Origin: Rhizophagus irregularis
Lineage: Eukaryota > Glomeromycota > Glomeromycetes > Glomerales > Glomeraceae
Reading direction: 5' to 3'
DNA: 64,000 bases
Assembly: GCF_026210795.1 (NCBI RefSeq)
Contig: NC_089439.1
Span: 2,914,001-2,978,000 of the forward strand
Shown: positions 21,704 through 35,261 of the stretch, piece by piece
Layout: every line of letters starts with the position of its first letter
Position numbering within the stretch: position 1 is the stretch's first letter
Notes under the pieces: generated by a model
The model's input: only the letters and a program-made list of their open reading frames with translations
The model's database searches: none
Told to the model about the DNA's origin: nothing
Made by a program: the position numbers and the translations under genes

Positions 21704-21880
21704 TATACATGCCACCCAAATTATTTTGAGCTGCCGTAATTATAAATAAAATTCCAAATTTAATTATGACATCCCAAATTATTTTGGCACTTTACATAGT
21801 AAATTATATATAAACTGAATGAATTACAGCATCCCAAATTATAATTATGACATCCTAAAATAATTTGGATAGCATGTATA
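21704..21880. mobile_element. Small foldback MITE, 8-bp TSD
   Basis: The left end TATACATGCCACCCAAATTA and right end TAATTTGGATAGCATGTATA are inverted with few mismatches. They are flanked by TCAAGTAA (21696-21703) and TCAAGCAA (21881-21888), an 8-bp TSD with one difference. The interior repeats CATCCCAAATTA. 177 bp, non-coding. Confidence 0.75.
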
Positions 21881-21888
21881 TCAAGCAA

Positions 21889-24417
21889 GTCAAAAAAATA
21901 GATAAGTTCTTGAATGGTATTTATAAATTTACAGTTTTAGCTAAATTAGATTGATGCTAAAAAAAAACTGGAAGTATCTTATTAATAAGTTTAAAAGAAT
22001 ATTTGGATTGTTTTGGTTTTAAAAATGTAATAATTGGTAATAGTTTTATTGCTAACTAATTTTATTTTATTTTATTTTATTTTTTGTTTTTTATTTTATT
22101 TTTCTAGTTTGTTTAATATTATTTAATGCTAGTATATTTGAACATTTCTATTGTATAGTAAAAGTAGAGGTCTCAGAAATTTTGGAGTTGAATATAATTT
22201 ATTTATAAAATTTAATAAAGACTTTATTCAGTTATTTAAAATAAAAAAATATTTATTAAACTATAATCTTATTATGATACTGAAAATCTATACTTAACAA
22301 TAAAATGTAATACTTAAAAATCTTTTAGATTTTTAAAAAAAATACAATTTAGAAAAAATAAACTGGTAACTTTATTTTTTAAGATAAGTTCTATTAAATT
22401 ACTGGTTAGATTTTTAAAAGAAAATCTATATAAAAAATTATAAGCATTTGAAATTGCATAATTTTTATATAATCAGCCTAAATTTGAAATAAAATATGTT
22501 GGCCAGAATTTATGATAAATTAGGCTAACTTCATATATTGTGATAATACCAGCCTGAATTATCATAATAATTTGAATTAAATGTAATTTTTTTTTAAAAA
22601 AAATTTTATCAATATATAATGGTTTTATTGTTAAAAATTGCATTTTATTAGTACTTTATATAAGAAATCATGAGTTTTTATTGGCTGAATTTCAGATTAT
22701 ATAATATAGAATCAGCTTAAAAATTGAAATAAAATTATATAATTGTAAACTTTTAGCATCATAATATAATATTATTTGATTTATTTTATATTCTTATCAA
22801 AATAATTTAATTGATATTAAAATTATTAACTAAATTAATCTTTAAAATTATATATATATTTTTTTAGTAAAAAAATAAAAAAATATATACAAAGTAAAAT
22901 TTCCTAATAACTACTCTAATATAATTAAATTACAAACCACTCGTCATACCGGTAATACCCCTACGCGTGCATGCGATCGTCGAGGATTGTTTAATCTCAT
23001 AGTAGATCTTTAAAATTATATTAAATAATTTTTAATTATATTTTTATTAATATTAATTTATACATGTTGCCAAAACTTTTTTACAATTTCAGTTACAATT
23101 TAATTCTAAAATATAGTTACTTATAAATATATTAATAAATTTTTTAATTTAAGTCAGATCTGCAGCAACTTTTAACAAATTTCAGAAAATTTTGGCATAA
23201 TTTGCAATAATTTCAAATTAGATTTTAAAGTTTTAGCCATATATTAATTATAGGTTGTTTGAAATTCCAAAGTTTTGCTAAAATTATGTAAGTTGATCAA
23301 AATTTTTTAAAAGTTCTTTCATAAGTTTTTCAGATCTAAATTATCTATTTGAAATTTAATTTCAGTCAGATCTATAAAATCAGAAGATTTTACTTTAAAG
23401 AATTTGTCATGTAGCCAAAATAGCTAAAATATTTTAGCAATATGTATATATTAATAATATATTTAGGCTAAGATAATTTGGTTCGTAGTTTATTAATTAT
23501 ATTAGGGTAGTCGATAAAAATTTACTTTATATTTTTTTGTTTTTATATACTTTGTTATAAGATAATTTAAATAATACTAAAATTGTTAAAATCTAATTAT
23601 TAAATAGTTTTTGAATTATAAATATAATTTTACTACTATTCAATTTATCTTAATAAGACAATTTAAATAATACAAATAATACTAAAATTATTGAAATCTA
23701 ATAAAAAAGTTCATATAATTTTAATTTTAACTTCTTTTAAAATTTTATTTATTTACTATATCATATAATATTTTGCTAAATTATTTGGTATTCAGTAATT
23801 GTAATATAATAATTAATATCTTGTTAAAATTGTTTAATTAAAATAAATTAAATAGTAGTAAAATTATTATAAAATATTATCTATAATATTCTGGATCTTT
23901 TACATTTAAAATTTAAATAATATTTGTAATACTTTATAAAATTGAAATTTATTTTAATAAGTAAAAGTAAAAGATAAATCTCTTTAAATAAAATTTATTT
24001 ATATTAGTAATGTATTATTCTGCTAATTAATATTTATTAACTTTATTTTTAATTTTTTATTTTTATTTATTTTTATTTTTATTGAATTATATAGTTTTTT
24101 TTCTTTAAATATTATATTTTTATTTTTTAAAGATTAAGAATTTTATTATTATAATAAAATTTTTATTATAGTATATACTATAGTGATAAATATTTATTTA
24201 ATTAATTATAAAATATTATATAATTTTAAATTTTTTTTAAATTAAATAATTAAGAATTCTAAACTTATTAGTTTAGTTAAATATTAGTATAGACAAATTA
24301 AAAAAACAAAAAAATTATGAAAAATTACAATCTTTTTTTTCGTCAAAAAAATATTAATAAAAACTTTAAAAAAAGAAAGTAAAATTATGCACGTGTTTGT
24401 TCTGATGTAAATTTTAG
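21889..24417. other. AT-rich intergenic stretch, no gene seen
   Basis: Long A/T tracts and scattered inverted TAATTTGGCTGA-like motifs (about 22480-22740). A small GC-richer island (about 22938-22990, CATACCGGTAATACCCC onward) has no recognised content. Confidence 0.5.
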
Positions 24418-24588
24418 GACGCAGGACTGCGATCACGCGACATTCTTGTCGTCTTGTCTCAAGCTTTTAGCCAAGATGTTATTAAAACATCCAAGTATCT
24501 TGGATTTCTTAGTATTGTAATAATGATGGCATCTGATCATGTAGCACGAGTTCTTGAGTCCTACAACACGCCCAGCATTAGCAGCTAA
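24418..24588 (+). CDS. Orphan terminal-exon-like segment upstream of actin
   Basis: Directly after an acceptor-like GTAAATTTTAG, the plus strand is open for 56 codons, reading DAGLRSRDILVVLSQAF, SQDVIKTSKYLGFLSIVI, then MMASDHVARVLESYNTPSIS and TAA at 24586. Codon usage is mixed at third positions and GC is far above the flanks, so it looks like the 3' exon of a host gene ending 180 bp before actin. No upstream exons could be recognised in the AT-rich DNA, so it may be an isolated relic. The opposite strand is also open for 89 codons, which weakens the call. Family not recognised. Confidence 0.35.
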   Translation, partial: DAGLRSRDILVVLSQAFSQDVIKTSKYLGFLSIVIMMASDHVARVLESYNTPSISS

Positions 24589-24724
24589 CATCCTTATAAG
24601 AACACGCTTCATCCACCTGTCCCACCAAATTGAAGATACTAGTGCACCAAATTCTATAATAGTATTCCCACCTTTTTCCCCTAAAAAATTTTTTTTCTTC
24701 AAGCAAACAGCACATTGCTGTAAT

Positions 24725-24742
24725 ATTATATATATATATACA
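24725..24742 (+). promoter_or_regulatory. TATA-rich element before actin
   Basis: TATTATATATATATATAC lies 29-46 bp before the actin start codon, preceded by a pyrimidine-rich CCCACCTTTTTCCCCTAA stretch (about 24668-24685). It could be the core promoter or simply AT-rich leader; there is no start-site data. Confidence 0.3.
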
Positions 24743-24770
24743 AGTATAAGTTACTCATAAAGGTTTTCAC

Positions 24771-26671
<1,901 letters not shown>

Positions 26672-26767
26672 ATAAATTATTAACTTATATATATATATAT
26701 TTTTTTTATGTTTTTTTTTGTAACAATAATTGAAATGAATGAATGATTCAATTTGAAATTTCTCATA

Positions 26768-26773
26768 AATAAA
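26768..26773 (+). terminator. Actin polyadenylation signal AATAAA
   Basis: Canonical AATAAA 97 bp after the actin stop codon, in an AT-rich 3' untranslated region and followed by TTTGTAACATAATAATAA. Confidence 0.6.
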
Positions 26774-28489
26774 GATTTCAATTTAAATGGTTTTGTAACA
26801 TAATAATAAAACCAGAACATTCTTAAATGATCATTCTATATCCATATGGTTGGTTTAAATTGTGGTACATTTGATAATTATTAGCCAATTCTTTGTGTAC
26901 ATTTTCCTTTATGTTCTTCTTGATCTAATACTTACTATTTTACAATATTTTAACTTCAAATAAAAAAATGATATGTAAATAGCAAAATAGTACTTATATA
27001 TAAATAATTATTAGAGATTAATTGTAAACTAAATAAGATTTATAACCCGTTGCCTTGTAAGTTGTAATGGTAAAAAAAAGCATCATATAACTAAGCCACA
27101 TTAATAACACAACTATATTCGAAAACAATTATTATGTAGTATAAATATAGATATAGATATATAGATAAAGGCAATTTAAATTACATTTATTCTAAAAAAG
27201 TAAATTTTGTATACAAATTCATCATTTAATTCTTCCTAAATTTATGTTATAATTATATATAAAATATAATGGAATTTTATAACAAATATATTCTTTTATT
27301 AATACAAAACATATTTATATTGGAGAAAAAGCCAGAAATCGGACCAATTATATGATTTTTGTGCAATAATTATATACTTATGAGTTTAATCATCTAAAAA
27401 ATAAGTTTTTCTATTTATAATTTCTATTTATACATTTTTTTATAAGTTGTTTTTTTATTACTAAATATCACAATAATTTTATTAAAAATATTTAATATAT
27501 AAATTCCATAATTTTAATTGAAAATATGATAAAAAAAAGCTTGAAGATGCTTTTTAACAATTTAAAGACTTTAAAGAAGATTCTTTCAAAACTTAAGGCT
27601 TTAGTTTTGGAGAAGTTATATACTAGAACTAGTTTACACTAAAAATATTTTTGCTTTTACAAAACTTAAATTTACTGCATTTCTAAAAGTTATAATAATC
27701 ACAAATTAAATGGCTGGACTTTAAATATTTATATTAAGTAAAGTTTTTTTTCTGTTAGTTTTCTTATTTTTAGAAGTATAGTACTAGTTGAAATAGGGAT
27801 AGTTATTTAAAAAGTGAATTTTTTTTTATTATTAATTAAAAATTAAAATGGAAAAAAAAATTAAAAAAAAATTTGATTTATTAAAACATTTAAAAGTAAA
27901 GATGATAGTAGATTTGCTTCTTTTTTCTTTGCCATTTCAGCATTTTTCCTTTAATTATCTTTTGGAAGAACTGGAAATCTTTAGAATTTAAAGGTTTAGT
28001 AATATTAATTATTTTGAATTTATAGATTAGTCAAGTAAATAATTAATATTTTTAATTTTTAATTATTATTAATTTGCAAAGACCTGTCAAAATTAGTTTA
28101 ATTAGTTTACTAATCAAATACCTAGTTGGATTTAATGTATATGCCCATTTTTTAATATTTATATTTTATTTTATAAGTACTGTATATTCACTATTAGATG
28201 GTATTATTTTTAAATTCCGAAGATCTAAATGATTTTTACAGTCTAAATGCAATCAGAGGTAATACTAATATACTATTTTATTAAGGATAAAAAATTTTAT
28301 ATGAATTATAAGAAAATTTAATTAAAATTTAATTGGTTTATAATAATAGAATTATAATAGTATATAAGTATAATATAATATATTAAGTAATATATAATTA
28401 GTGATCTGCACAAATTAATTCATAATACAGTATAATTCTAATTGCTTCTAAAGAGTAAAAACATATTTTACAAATAACATTTAATCTAG
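26774..28489. other. AT-rich intergenic stretch, no gene seen
   Basis: Short ATATAGATATAGATATATAG simple repeat (about 27143-27166) and long A/T tracts. No protein-like frame or TIR pair recognised. Confidence 0.5.
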
Positions 28490-28582
28490 CAGTCCAATTT
28501 TGATAATTTTTTTTATTTTAATCAGGGTAACAAAAGCTATTGATTAAAAAAAGATCATTAAAGTTGGATTACTAGACTCTAA
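28490..28582. repeat. Hairpin module, diverged copy
   Basis: Inverted pair AGCAGTCCAATTTTGAT (about 28490) and TTAAAGTTGGATTACTAGAC (about 28559), the same layout as the hairpin modules at 1.6, 4.5, 4.9, 5.5 and 12.7 kb. No outer TIRs found. Confidence 0.45.
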
Positions 28583-28705
28583 TAAGATAATTATTTTTAG
28601 ATTAAATTAAGTATTTAAATTAAATCAAATTTCAGAAAAAAAATTTAATTTGTATGAAACATTACATATAATACACTTATTAATAATTTTGAAAAGTATA
28701 TAGGC

Positions 28706-28927
28706 AGGACCCTGAAAAATACATATGAAGGTCATAAATGATCGGCAAGATTTTGGCTTAAAATAAGCAACTTTTCAGGGCTGGAATTATGATAATGCTG
28801 GCCAGTATCAAAACGGACAATAAAAATTTAGGCCGGTACTATCTAAAAAAGGCAAGATTTTCATGAAAATTTAGGTTCTTTTTAAGCAAACTCAAATGTG
28901 ACCTTTTTATATATTTTTCGGGATTCT
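28706..28927. mobile_element. AGGACCC-family MITE with exact 8-bp TSD
   Basis: Left end AGGACCCTGAAAAATACAT, right end ATATTTTTCGGGATTCT (inverted, three mismatches). The exact 8-bp repeat ATATAGGC flanks it (28698-28705 and 28928-28935). The 222-bp interior contains mirrored GGTCATAAATG and GGCAAGATTTT pieces. Of the short copies, its ends are the nearest to the ends of the coding element 35262-40002 (AGGACCCAGAAATATA). Confidence 0.88.
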
Positions 28928-29336
28928 ATATAGGCTAATTTGTCTTTTATTATTAATTTTTAATAATAAATATAAATTATGATAAATATATCAATTAAAA
29001 TAATCTGATCAGTATATAAAATCTATTTACAGAATTTATAAAGCGCAACCTACTTTTAATTTTTGCTGTATATTTAAAAACTTAAGATCTTGTAAATATA
29101 GTTTTTTTTAATCAAAAGATACATGATGTACAATTCTGATCTACCAGGACAACATGATATACTTAAAAGTACTAATACAGTCAACTCTCTTTATAGTCAC
29201 ACATTTGGGACAGTCCATATTTGGTGATTATAAAAAGATGTGACTATATAAAAAATTTCTTATATTTGTATATCATAATTCCGGCCAAAAATTAACATAA
29301 TTTTAGCCAGAATTATACTTAAAACTTTATTGTATC

Positions 29337-29765
29337 GTAACTTCGCCAATATTAATCGTAGAGAGATGATCTTACCGCCATTCGATTCGTCTTGATGAGA
29401 CGGTTCTAATGGTATAAAATACGTCGAAATCCAATCACTAGATTAATTTCCGAAATTAAAAAAATATTAATGGTTTTTGTGTAATAACTCTGCCAATATT
29501 GATCCTAGAAAGACGATCTTACTACCATTCGATTAGTCTTGATGAGACGAATCTAATGGTATAAGATGCATCGAAATCTAATCACTAGATCAATTTCCGA
29601 AATTAAAAAATATTAAATGGTTTTTAAGTAATAACTCCGTCAATATTGATCACAGAGAGATGAGCTTACCACCATTCGATTCGTCTCGATGAGGCGATTC
29701 CAACGAGCTATAAATCGTCTTTTTACAATCACTAGGTACTGAGAAATCTAGCAAAATGTTAAATG
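29337..29765. repeat. Three tandem ~144-bp units
   Basis: Copies start near 29337, 29481 and 29627. Each has AATATTRATC, then TTACCRCCATTCGATTCGTC, a TGATGAGACG hairpin half, and AATCACTAGATTAATTTC at the end. Related units build the 1.2-kb foldback at 43043-44242. Confidence 0.8.
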
Positions 29766-29858
29766 GCGCAGTAAACGTAAATCAAGAAATATTATAATGC
29801 CGATGTTTAACATTTTGTTGAATAACTCGTCAGCCAGTGATCGAAAAAGGATAAAACA

Positions 29859-30407
29859 CTTCTTAATGACTTCCAAGTCGAATTATATGGTGAAATTTGG
29901 CTGTGTCGGAATGTTCTTTTCCATGCTTGGGAAGAGTCGCAGGGTATCTCGGCTGCTTCTAAATTACGTGGCCCATCTACAAATTCTTCTCCTAATACAA
30001 CTTCTCCACATCAACACATCTCTTCTTTGGCGTCAGTCTCTCAGGATTCCTGGATTTCTTGGATATCCTCTTCTATAATTCGGGGTGGATCTTGGATCTC
30101 GCACTTGGATTTTCTGCGCCGCTTAACAGTTCAACCTCTTAGGATTTCTTTCTGTAACGGACTGGATTTTTGGATGTTGGATAGTTGACTCACACTGGCC
30201 TTCGGGTAAAGTTGGGGTATGCGATTCTGTAATAGTCTAGTTTTTCTTTGCTTTAATTTTATTTTAGTTTAGATTTCTTTACTTGTATGAGTCGTGAAGC
30301 TACTCTTTTTATTTTTATTAGTTTATTTTCTTATTTTGTAATATTGTTCGTTTAAATTCTCGATGTTTAAATATAAATAAAAATAAAGTCACAAGACTGT
30401 TTGCACA
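29859..30407 (+). mobile_element. LINE family C, 5'-truncated
   Basis: Carries a degenerate C-terminal reading (ESQGISAASKLRGPSTNSSP, then DSWISWISSSIIRGGSWIS) followed by a T-rich 3' untranslated region ending AAATAAAGTCACAAGACTG. It lies between copies of the target GAAAAAGGATAAAACA (29843-29858) and GGAAAAGGATAAAACA (30408-30423). This fits target-primed insertion of a truncated LINE. The LINE assignment rests on structure and weak protein similarity. Confidence 0.6.
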
Positions 30408-30423
30408 GGAAAAGGATAAAACA

Positions 30424-31404
30424 AGGGTTGGTCACCCTATCTCGGTGGTTAGTCAAGGTAGGACCCTCATTAAGCGAGTATGGTGAGGTCGCAGGTTCGA
30501 TTCCATACGACCACGGAAATAAAAAAAGAATTTTACTGTGGACGCTACAACCAATAGCGTGAAGGTACAGGGATTAGTGTAGTTGGACTGCATCATGGTG
30601 AATTAGTGTGTACGGTTAGGCCGCACATTTCAACTTAAGGGTCATGTGGTCCTCTTAACGTTCCCTATGAGGCATTGGCATGCGTGCAGTCCTGTCCCTT
30701 GAATACTACTATACTCGAGGAGGACTTCCTGTCCGGTGGTCACTCTACGATACCGCTTGGGTCAGTAATAGCTAGATGGTTGTCCTAGATGGTAAAGCTG
30801 AGGGTGCAATGTCTTAGTGGTAGTTAGACCTTCTGTTAGGTCTTAGACCAACCAAGGTGTTCGTGCACAGAACAGGTAGCATGGCTATGGGGTTCGATTC
30901 CCTACTCCTTGGGTCCTGGTTGGTGATCCCTGGTGGTTGATACCCACCATAAGGGGTGATCCTGGACAGATGCCTGCTACCATATTCGCAGTGGTCACCT
31001 GAAAGTTATCTAACAGCCCCAGGGTAAACAACTGTACTATCGGTACTAGGTAATCGCGGGCTGTAGTGGCGCTTGAGTGAGGCTTAGTCCCCCAAATGGT
31101 GGTATGGAAGGGTACTAGATGGTTGATGTTACCTGTCGAAAGTCCTCCATGAAAGTAGATCTTCTCCCCAAAAGGTCGTTAAAATAAATTGAGTATCAGT
31201 ATCATGCAATGGGTATAGGATGAGTAGGCGGCGTGTACCTAGCTTCAGATCAGCCCTAAAATGGCCCGATGGGGGATGTCTATAGTGGTGCTGTTACTGA
31301 GGAATTAAGACTCGGTATAATGGTTGCCCATGAAGATGATGGGGCCATGACCGAAATTAGTGCATAAGAGGCAATGGGTGGTCTGGCCGTAAACAACTTG
31401 CAAA
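30424..31404 (+). mobile_element. tRNA-derived SINE, full-length copy 1
   Basis: Begins AGGGTTGGTCACC. Pol III boxes: A-box-like GGTGGTTAGTC (about 30444) and B box GGTTCGATTCC (30494-30504), forming a tRNA-like head. A second tRNA-like region has TTAGTGGTAGTTAGACC (about 30813) and B box GGTTCGATTCC (30891-30901). The remaining ~500 bp is a unique body ending CTTGCAAA. GC content is roughly double the background. Followed by the target copy GGAAAAGGATAAAACA (31405-31420). Confidence 0.75.
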
Positions 31405-31420
31405 GGAAAAGGATAAAACA

Positions 31421-31723
31421 ATGGTGGTATGGAAGGGTAGCTTAGATGGTTGATGTTACTGTCGAAAGTCTCCATGAAAGTAGATGCTCTCAAAGGTCGT
31501 TAAATAAATTGAGTATCAGGTATCGTTAGTAGGTATAGGATGAGCAGGCGGCGTGTACAGCTTCGAATCGGCCTATAATGGCCCGATGGGGGATGTCTTC
31601 ATAGTGGTGCTGTTACTAACGAAAGCATTCGGTATAACGGTTGCCCATTGAAGATGATAGGACGCGACCCGAGATTAGTCTCATAAGAGGCAATGGGGGT
31701 GTCTGGCCGTAAACACTAGCAAA
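31421..31723 (+). mobile_element. SINE copy 2, 5'-truncated
   Basis: Starts inside the SINE body at ATGGTGGTATGGAAGG and keeps the normal 3' end, followed by GGAAAAGGATAAAACA (31724-31739). Both Pol III heads are missing. 5' truncation with an intact 3' end is the signature of reverse transcription, not of tandem duplication by recombination. Confidence 0.75.
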
Positions 31724-31739
31724 GGAAAAGGATAAAACA

Positions 31740-32701
31740 GGGTTGGTCACCCTATCTCAGTGGTTAGTCACTGAGACCCTCATTAAGCCTGAGTATGGTG
31801 AGGTCGCAGGTTCGATTCCCATGACCACGGAAATAAAAAGAATTTACTTGCGGACGGCATACCAACGTGAAGGTACGGGATTAGTGTAGTTGGACTGCAT
31901 CACGGGTGAATTAGTGTGTACGGTTAGGCCGCACATTTCAATAATTCGGTAGTGTCCTTCTAACATTCCCTATGAGGCCATTGGCATGTGCGCAGTCCTG
32001 TCCTTGAGGTCACTACTATACTGAGGGGTTGCTGTCGGGTGGTCGCTCTACGATACCGCTTGGGGTCAGTAATGGCTAGATGGTCGTCCTAGATGGTAAA
32101 GCTGAGGGTGCAATGTCTTAGTGGTAGTTAGACCTTCTGTTAGGTCTTAGACCAACCAAGGTGTTCGTGCGCAGAACAGGTAGCATGGCTATGGGGTTCG
32201 ATTCCCTACTTTTTGGGTCCTGGTTGGTGATCCCTGGTGGTTGATACCCACCATAAGGGGTGATTCTGGACAGATGCCTGCTACTTCCTGTCCGAGTGGT
32301 CACTACAAAGTATACCACTTGGGGTAAACAACTGTACTATCGGTGCTAGGTAATGTGTGTATGGCAGCTCAGAGTGAGACTTAGTACTAAAATGGTGGTA
32401 TGGAAGGGTACTAGATGGTTGATGTTACCTGTCGAAAGTCCTCCATGAAAGTAGATGCTCTCTAAAGGTCGTTAAATAAATTGAGTATCAGGTATCGTGC
32501 AATGGGTATAGGATGAGTAGGCGGCGTGTCTAAAACGAGATCAGTCTAAATGGCCCGATGGGGGATGTCTTCTATAGTGGTGCTGTTACCTGAGGAATTA
32601 AGTACTCAGTTTAATGGTTGCCCATTGAAGATGATAGGACACAGACCCGAGATTAGTCTCATAAGAGGCAATGGGTGGTCTGGCCGTAAAACACTTGCAA
32701 A
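31740..32701 (+). mobile_element. SINE copy 3, full length
   Basis: Head with TCAGTGGTTAGTCACTGAG and B box GGTTCGATTCC (31809-31819); second tRNA-like B box GGTTCGATTCC (32195-32205). Ends before target copy 32702-32717. Confidence 0.75.
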
Positions 32702-32717
32702 GGAAAAGGATAAAACA

Positions 32718-32856
32718 GGATGTCTTCTATAGTGGTGCTGTTACCTGAGGAATTAAGTACTCGGTATAATGGTTGCCCATTGAAGATGATAGGACACAGA
32801 CCCGAGATTAGTCTCATAAGAGGCAATGGGTGGTCTGGCCGTAAACACTTGCAAAA
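32718..32856 (+). mobile_element. SINE copy 4, strongly 5'-truncated
   Basis: Only the last ~140 bp, starting GGATGTCTTCTATAGTGG, followed by the target copy GGAAAAGGATAAAACA (32857-32872). Confidence 0.75.
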
Positions 32857-32872
32857 GGAAAAGGATAAAACA

Positions 32873-33856
32873 ACTAGGGTTGGTCACCCTATCTCGGTGG
32901 TTAGTCACTGAGACCCTCATTAAGCCTGAGTATGGTGAGGTCGCAGGTTCGATTCCCATGACCACGGAAATAAAAAGAATTTTACTGCGGACGCTACAAC
33001 CAATAGCGTGAAGGTACAGGGATTAGTGTAGTTGGACTGCATCATGGTGAATTAGTGTGTACGGTTAGGCCGCACATTTCAACTAAGTAAGTAGGTGTCC
33101 TTCTAACGTTCCCTATGAAGCCATTGGCATGCGCGCAGTCCTGTCCTTGAGGTCACTACTATACCTCCGTTGGGGGACTTCCTATCTGCGCGTTCACTCC
33201 ACGATACCACTCTGTAGGCCAGTAATGGCCTAGATGGTCGTCCCTAGATGGTAAAGCTGAGGGTGCAATGTCTTAGTGGTAGTTAGACCTTCTGTTAGGT
33301 CTTAGGCCAACCAAGGTGTTCGTGCACAGAACAGGTAGCATGGTTATGGGGTTCGATTTTCCACTTCTGGGTCCTGGTTGGCGATCCCCTGTGGTTGTAC
33401 CCACCATAAGGGGCTGATCCTGGACAGAATGCCTCTTAGTTCCGTCCAAGTGGTCACTACATAAGTATACCACTTGGGGTAAACAACTGTACTATCGGTG
33501 CTAGGTAATCGCGGGCTGTAGTGGCCTTTGAGTGAGATCTCGTACCTAAAATGGTGGTATGGAAGTACTAGATGGTTGATGTTACCTGTCGAAAGTCCTC
33601 CATGAAAGTAGTCTTCTCTAAAGGTCGTAAAATAAATTGAAAGCACCGTGTCATCGCAATGGATTAAGGATGAGTAGGCGGCGTGTACCTAGCTTCAGAT
33701 CAGCCTAAAATGGCTTGATGGGGGATGTCTTATACATGGTGCTGTTACGAGGAATTAGAAGCTCGGTTTAATGGTTGCCTATTGAAGATGATAGGGCACA
33801 GGCCGAGGATTATACCATAAGAGGCAATGGGTGGTCTGGCCGTAAACAATAGCAAA
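32873..33856 (+). mobile_element. SINE copy 5, full length
   Basis: B box GGTTCGATTCC (32946-32956). The second B box is decayed (GGTTCGATTTT, 33350-33360). Ends before target copy 33857-33872. Confidence 0.75.
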
Positions 33857-33872
33857 GGAAAAGGATAAAACA

Positions 33873-34849
33873 GGGGTTGGTCACCCTATTTTGGTGGTTA
33901 GTCACTGAGACCCTCATTAAGCCTGAGTATGGTGAGGTCGCAGGTTCGATTCCCATGACGACAGAAATAAAAAGAATTTTACTGCGGACGCTACAACCAA
34001 TAGCGTGAAGGTACAGGGATTAGTGTAGTTGGACTGCATCATGGTGAATTAGTGTGTACAGTTAGGCCGCACATTTCAACTAAGGGTCATAGTGTCCTTC
34101 TAACGTTCCCTATGAGGCCATTGGTATGTGCGCAGTCCTGTCCTCGAGGTCACTACTATACCTTGGGAGGGACTTCCTGTCCAGGTGGTCACTCTACGAT
34201 ACCACTTGGGGTCAGTAATAGCTAGATGGTCGTCCTAGATGGTAAAGCTGAGGGTGCAATGTCTTAGTGGTAGTTTGACCTTCTGTTAGGTCTTAGACCA
34301 ACCAAAGTGTTCGTGCACAGAACAGGTAGTATGCTATAGGGTTCGATTTCCTACTCCTGGATCCCTAAGGCGATTTCTGGTGGTTGATACCCACCATAAG
34401 GGGTGATCCTGGACAGATGTTTGCTACTTCCTGTCTGAGTGGTCACTACAAAGTATACCACTTGGGGTAAACAACTGTACTATCGGTGCTGGGTAATCGC
34501 GGGCTGTAGTGGCCTTTGAGTGAGACTTAGTACCTAAAATGGTGGTATGGAAGGGTACCAGATGGTTAATGTTACCTGTCGAAAGTCCTCCATGAAAGTA
34601 GATGCTCTCAAAGGTCCGTAAAATAAATTGAGTATCGGTATCATGCAATGGGTATAGGATGAGTAGGCGGCGTGTACCTAGCTTCAGATCAGCCTAAAAT
34701 GGCCCGATGGGGGATGTCTTCTATAGTGGTGCTGTTACCTGAGGAATTAAGTACTCAGTTTAATGGTTGCCCATTGAAGATGATAGGGCACAGACCCGAG
34801 ATTAGTCTCATAAGAGGCAATGGATGGTCTGGCCGTAAACACTTGCAAA
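33873..34849 (+). mobile_element. SINE copy 6, full length
   Basis: B box GGTTCGATTCC (33943-33953); second box GGTTCGATTTC (34340-34350). Ends at the last target copy GGAAAAGGATAAAAC (34850-34864), after which the host element resumes. Confidence 0.75.
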
Positions 34850-35261
34850 GGAAAAGGATAAAACTACCACCATTCGATTCGTCTCAGTGAGACGATTCTA
34901 ACAAGCTATGATACATCTTTGTACGATTATTAGATGCCAAGTTATTTAATATATTCTTTATATAACTGTGATTATAAACGGTTCTTTTTAATATAAGATT
35001 TTTGAGGATAGGTGTGATAGTGACTATAGATAGATTGTGACTATATAGGATAGATTTTAATAATAAAGTGTTTTGAACATTCAACTGGTGTGACTATATA
35101 GTAGAATGTGACTATAACGGGAGTGACTATAGAGGGAGTTGACTGTATATTTTTAAGACAAATTTTAAAGAAATACAATGATTACAAGTTGTTCCTATAG
35201 GGATAATAATTCTAAGTTAAATGATTAAAATATAAAGAATAATATACAAGTGCATCTTAAA

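Larger units (their letters stand above)
29178..35145. mobile_element. TA-flanked (pogo/Tc1-like) element hosting the SINE stack
   Basis: Left end CAGTCAACTCTCTTTATAGT and right end ACTATAGAGGGAGTTGACTG are inverted with two mismatches, with TA outside both (29176-29177 and 35146-35147). The left interior carries three direct ~144-bp units (29337-29765). A fourth unit is split by the insertions: its left half ends GATCGAAAAAGGATAAAAC and its right half resumes at 34865 with TACCACCATTCGATTCG. Without the inserts the element is about 0.9-1.0 kb and non-coding. Confidence 0.8.

Noticed and set aside
24433-24702. 89-codon minus-strand frame upstream of actin
   Set aside because: It runs through the probable actin 5' flank and has no motif. 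The plus-strand reading with an acceptor site looks more protein-like, though neither is certain.
30427-30510. A genuine tRNA gene
   Set aside because: A- and B-box-like sequences are present, but the acceptor stem and spacing do not form a convincing cloverleaf by eye. The same head recurs with the SINE body in every full copy.
30408-34864. Open frames of 60-100 codons on both strands in the GC-rich array
   Set aside because: They repeat with the SINE units, overlap on both strands and change with every small indel between copies; no protein motif. They reflect higher GC, not genes.
30408-34864. CRISPR-like array (regular repeats with spacers)
   Set aside because: Eukaryotic DNA; the 16-bp repeat separates kilobase-sized SINE copies, not short unique spacers.
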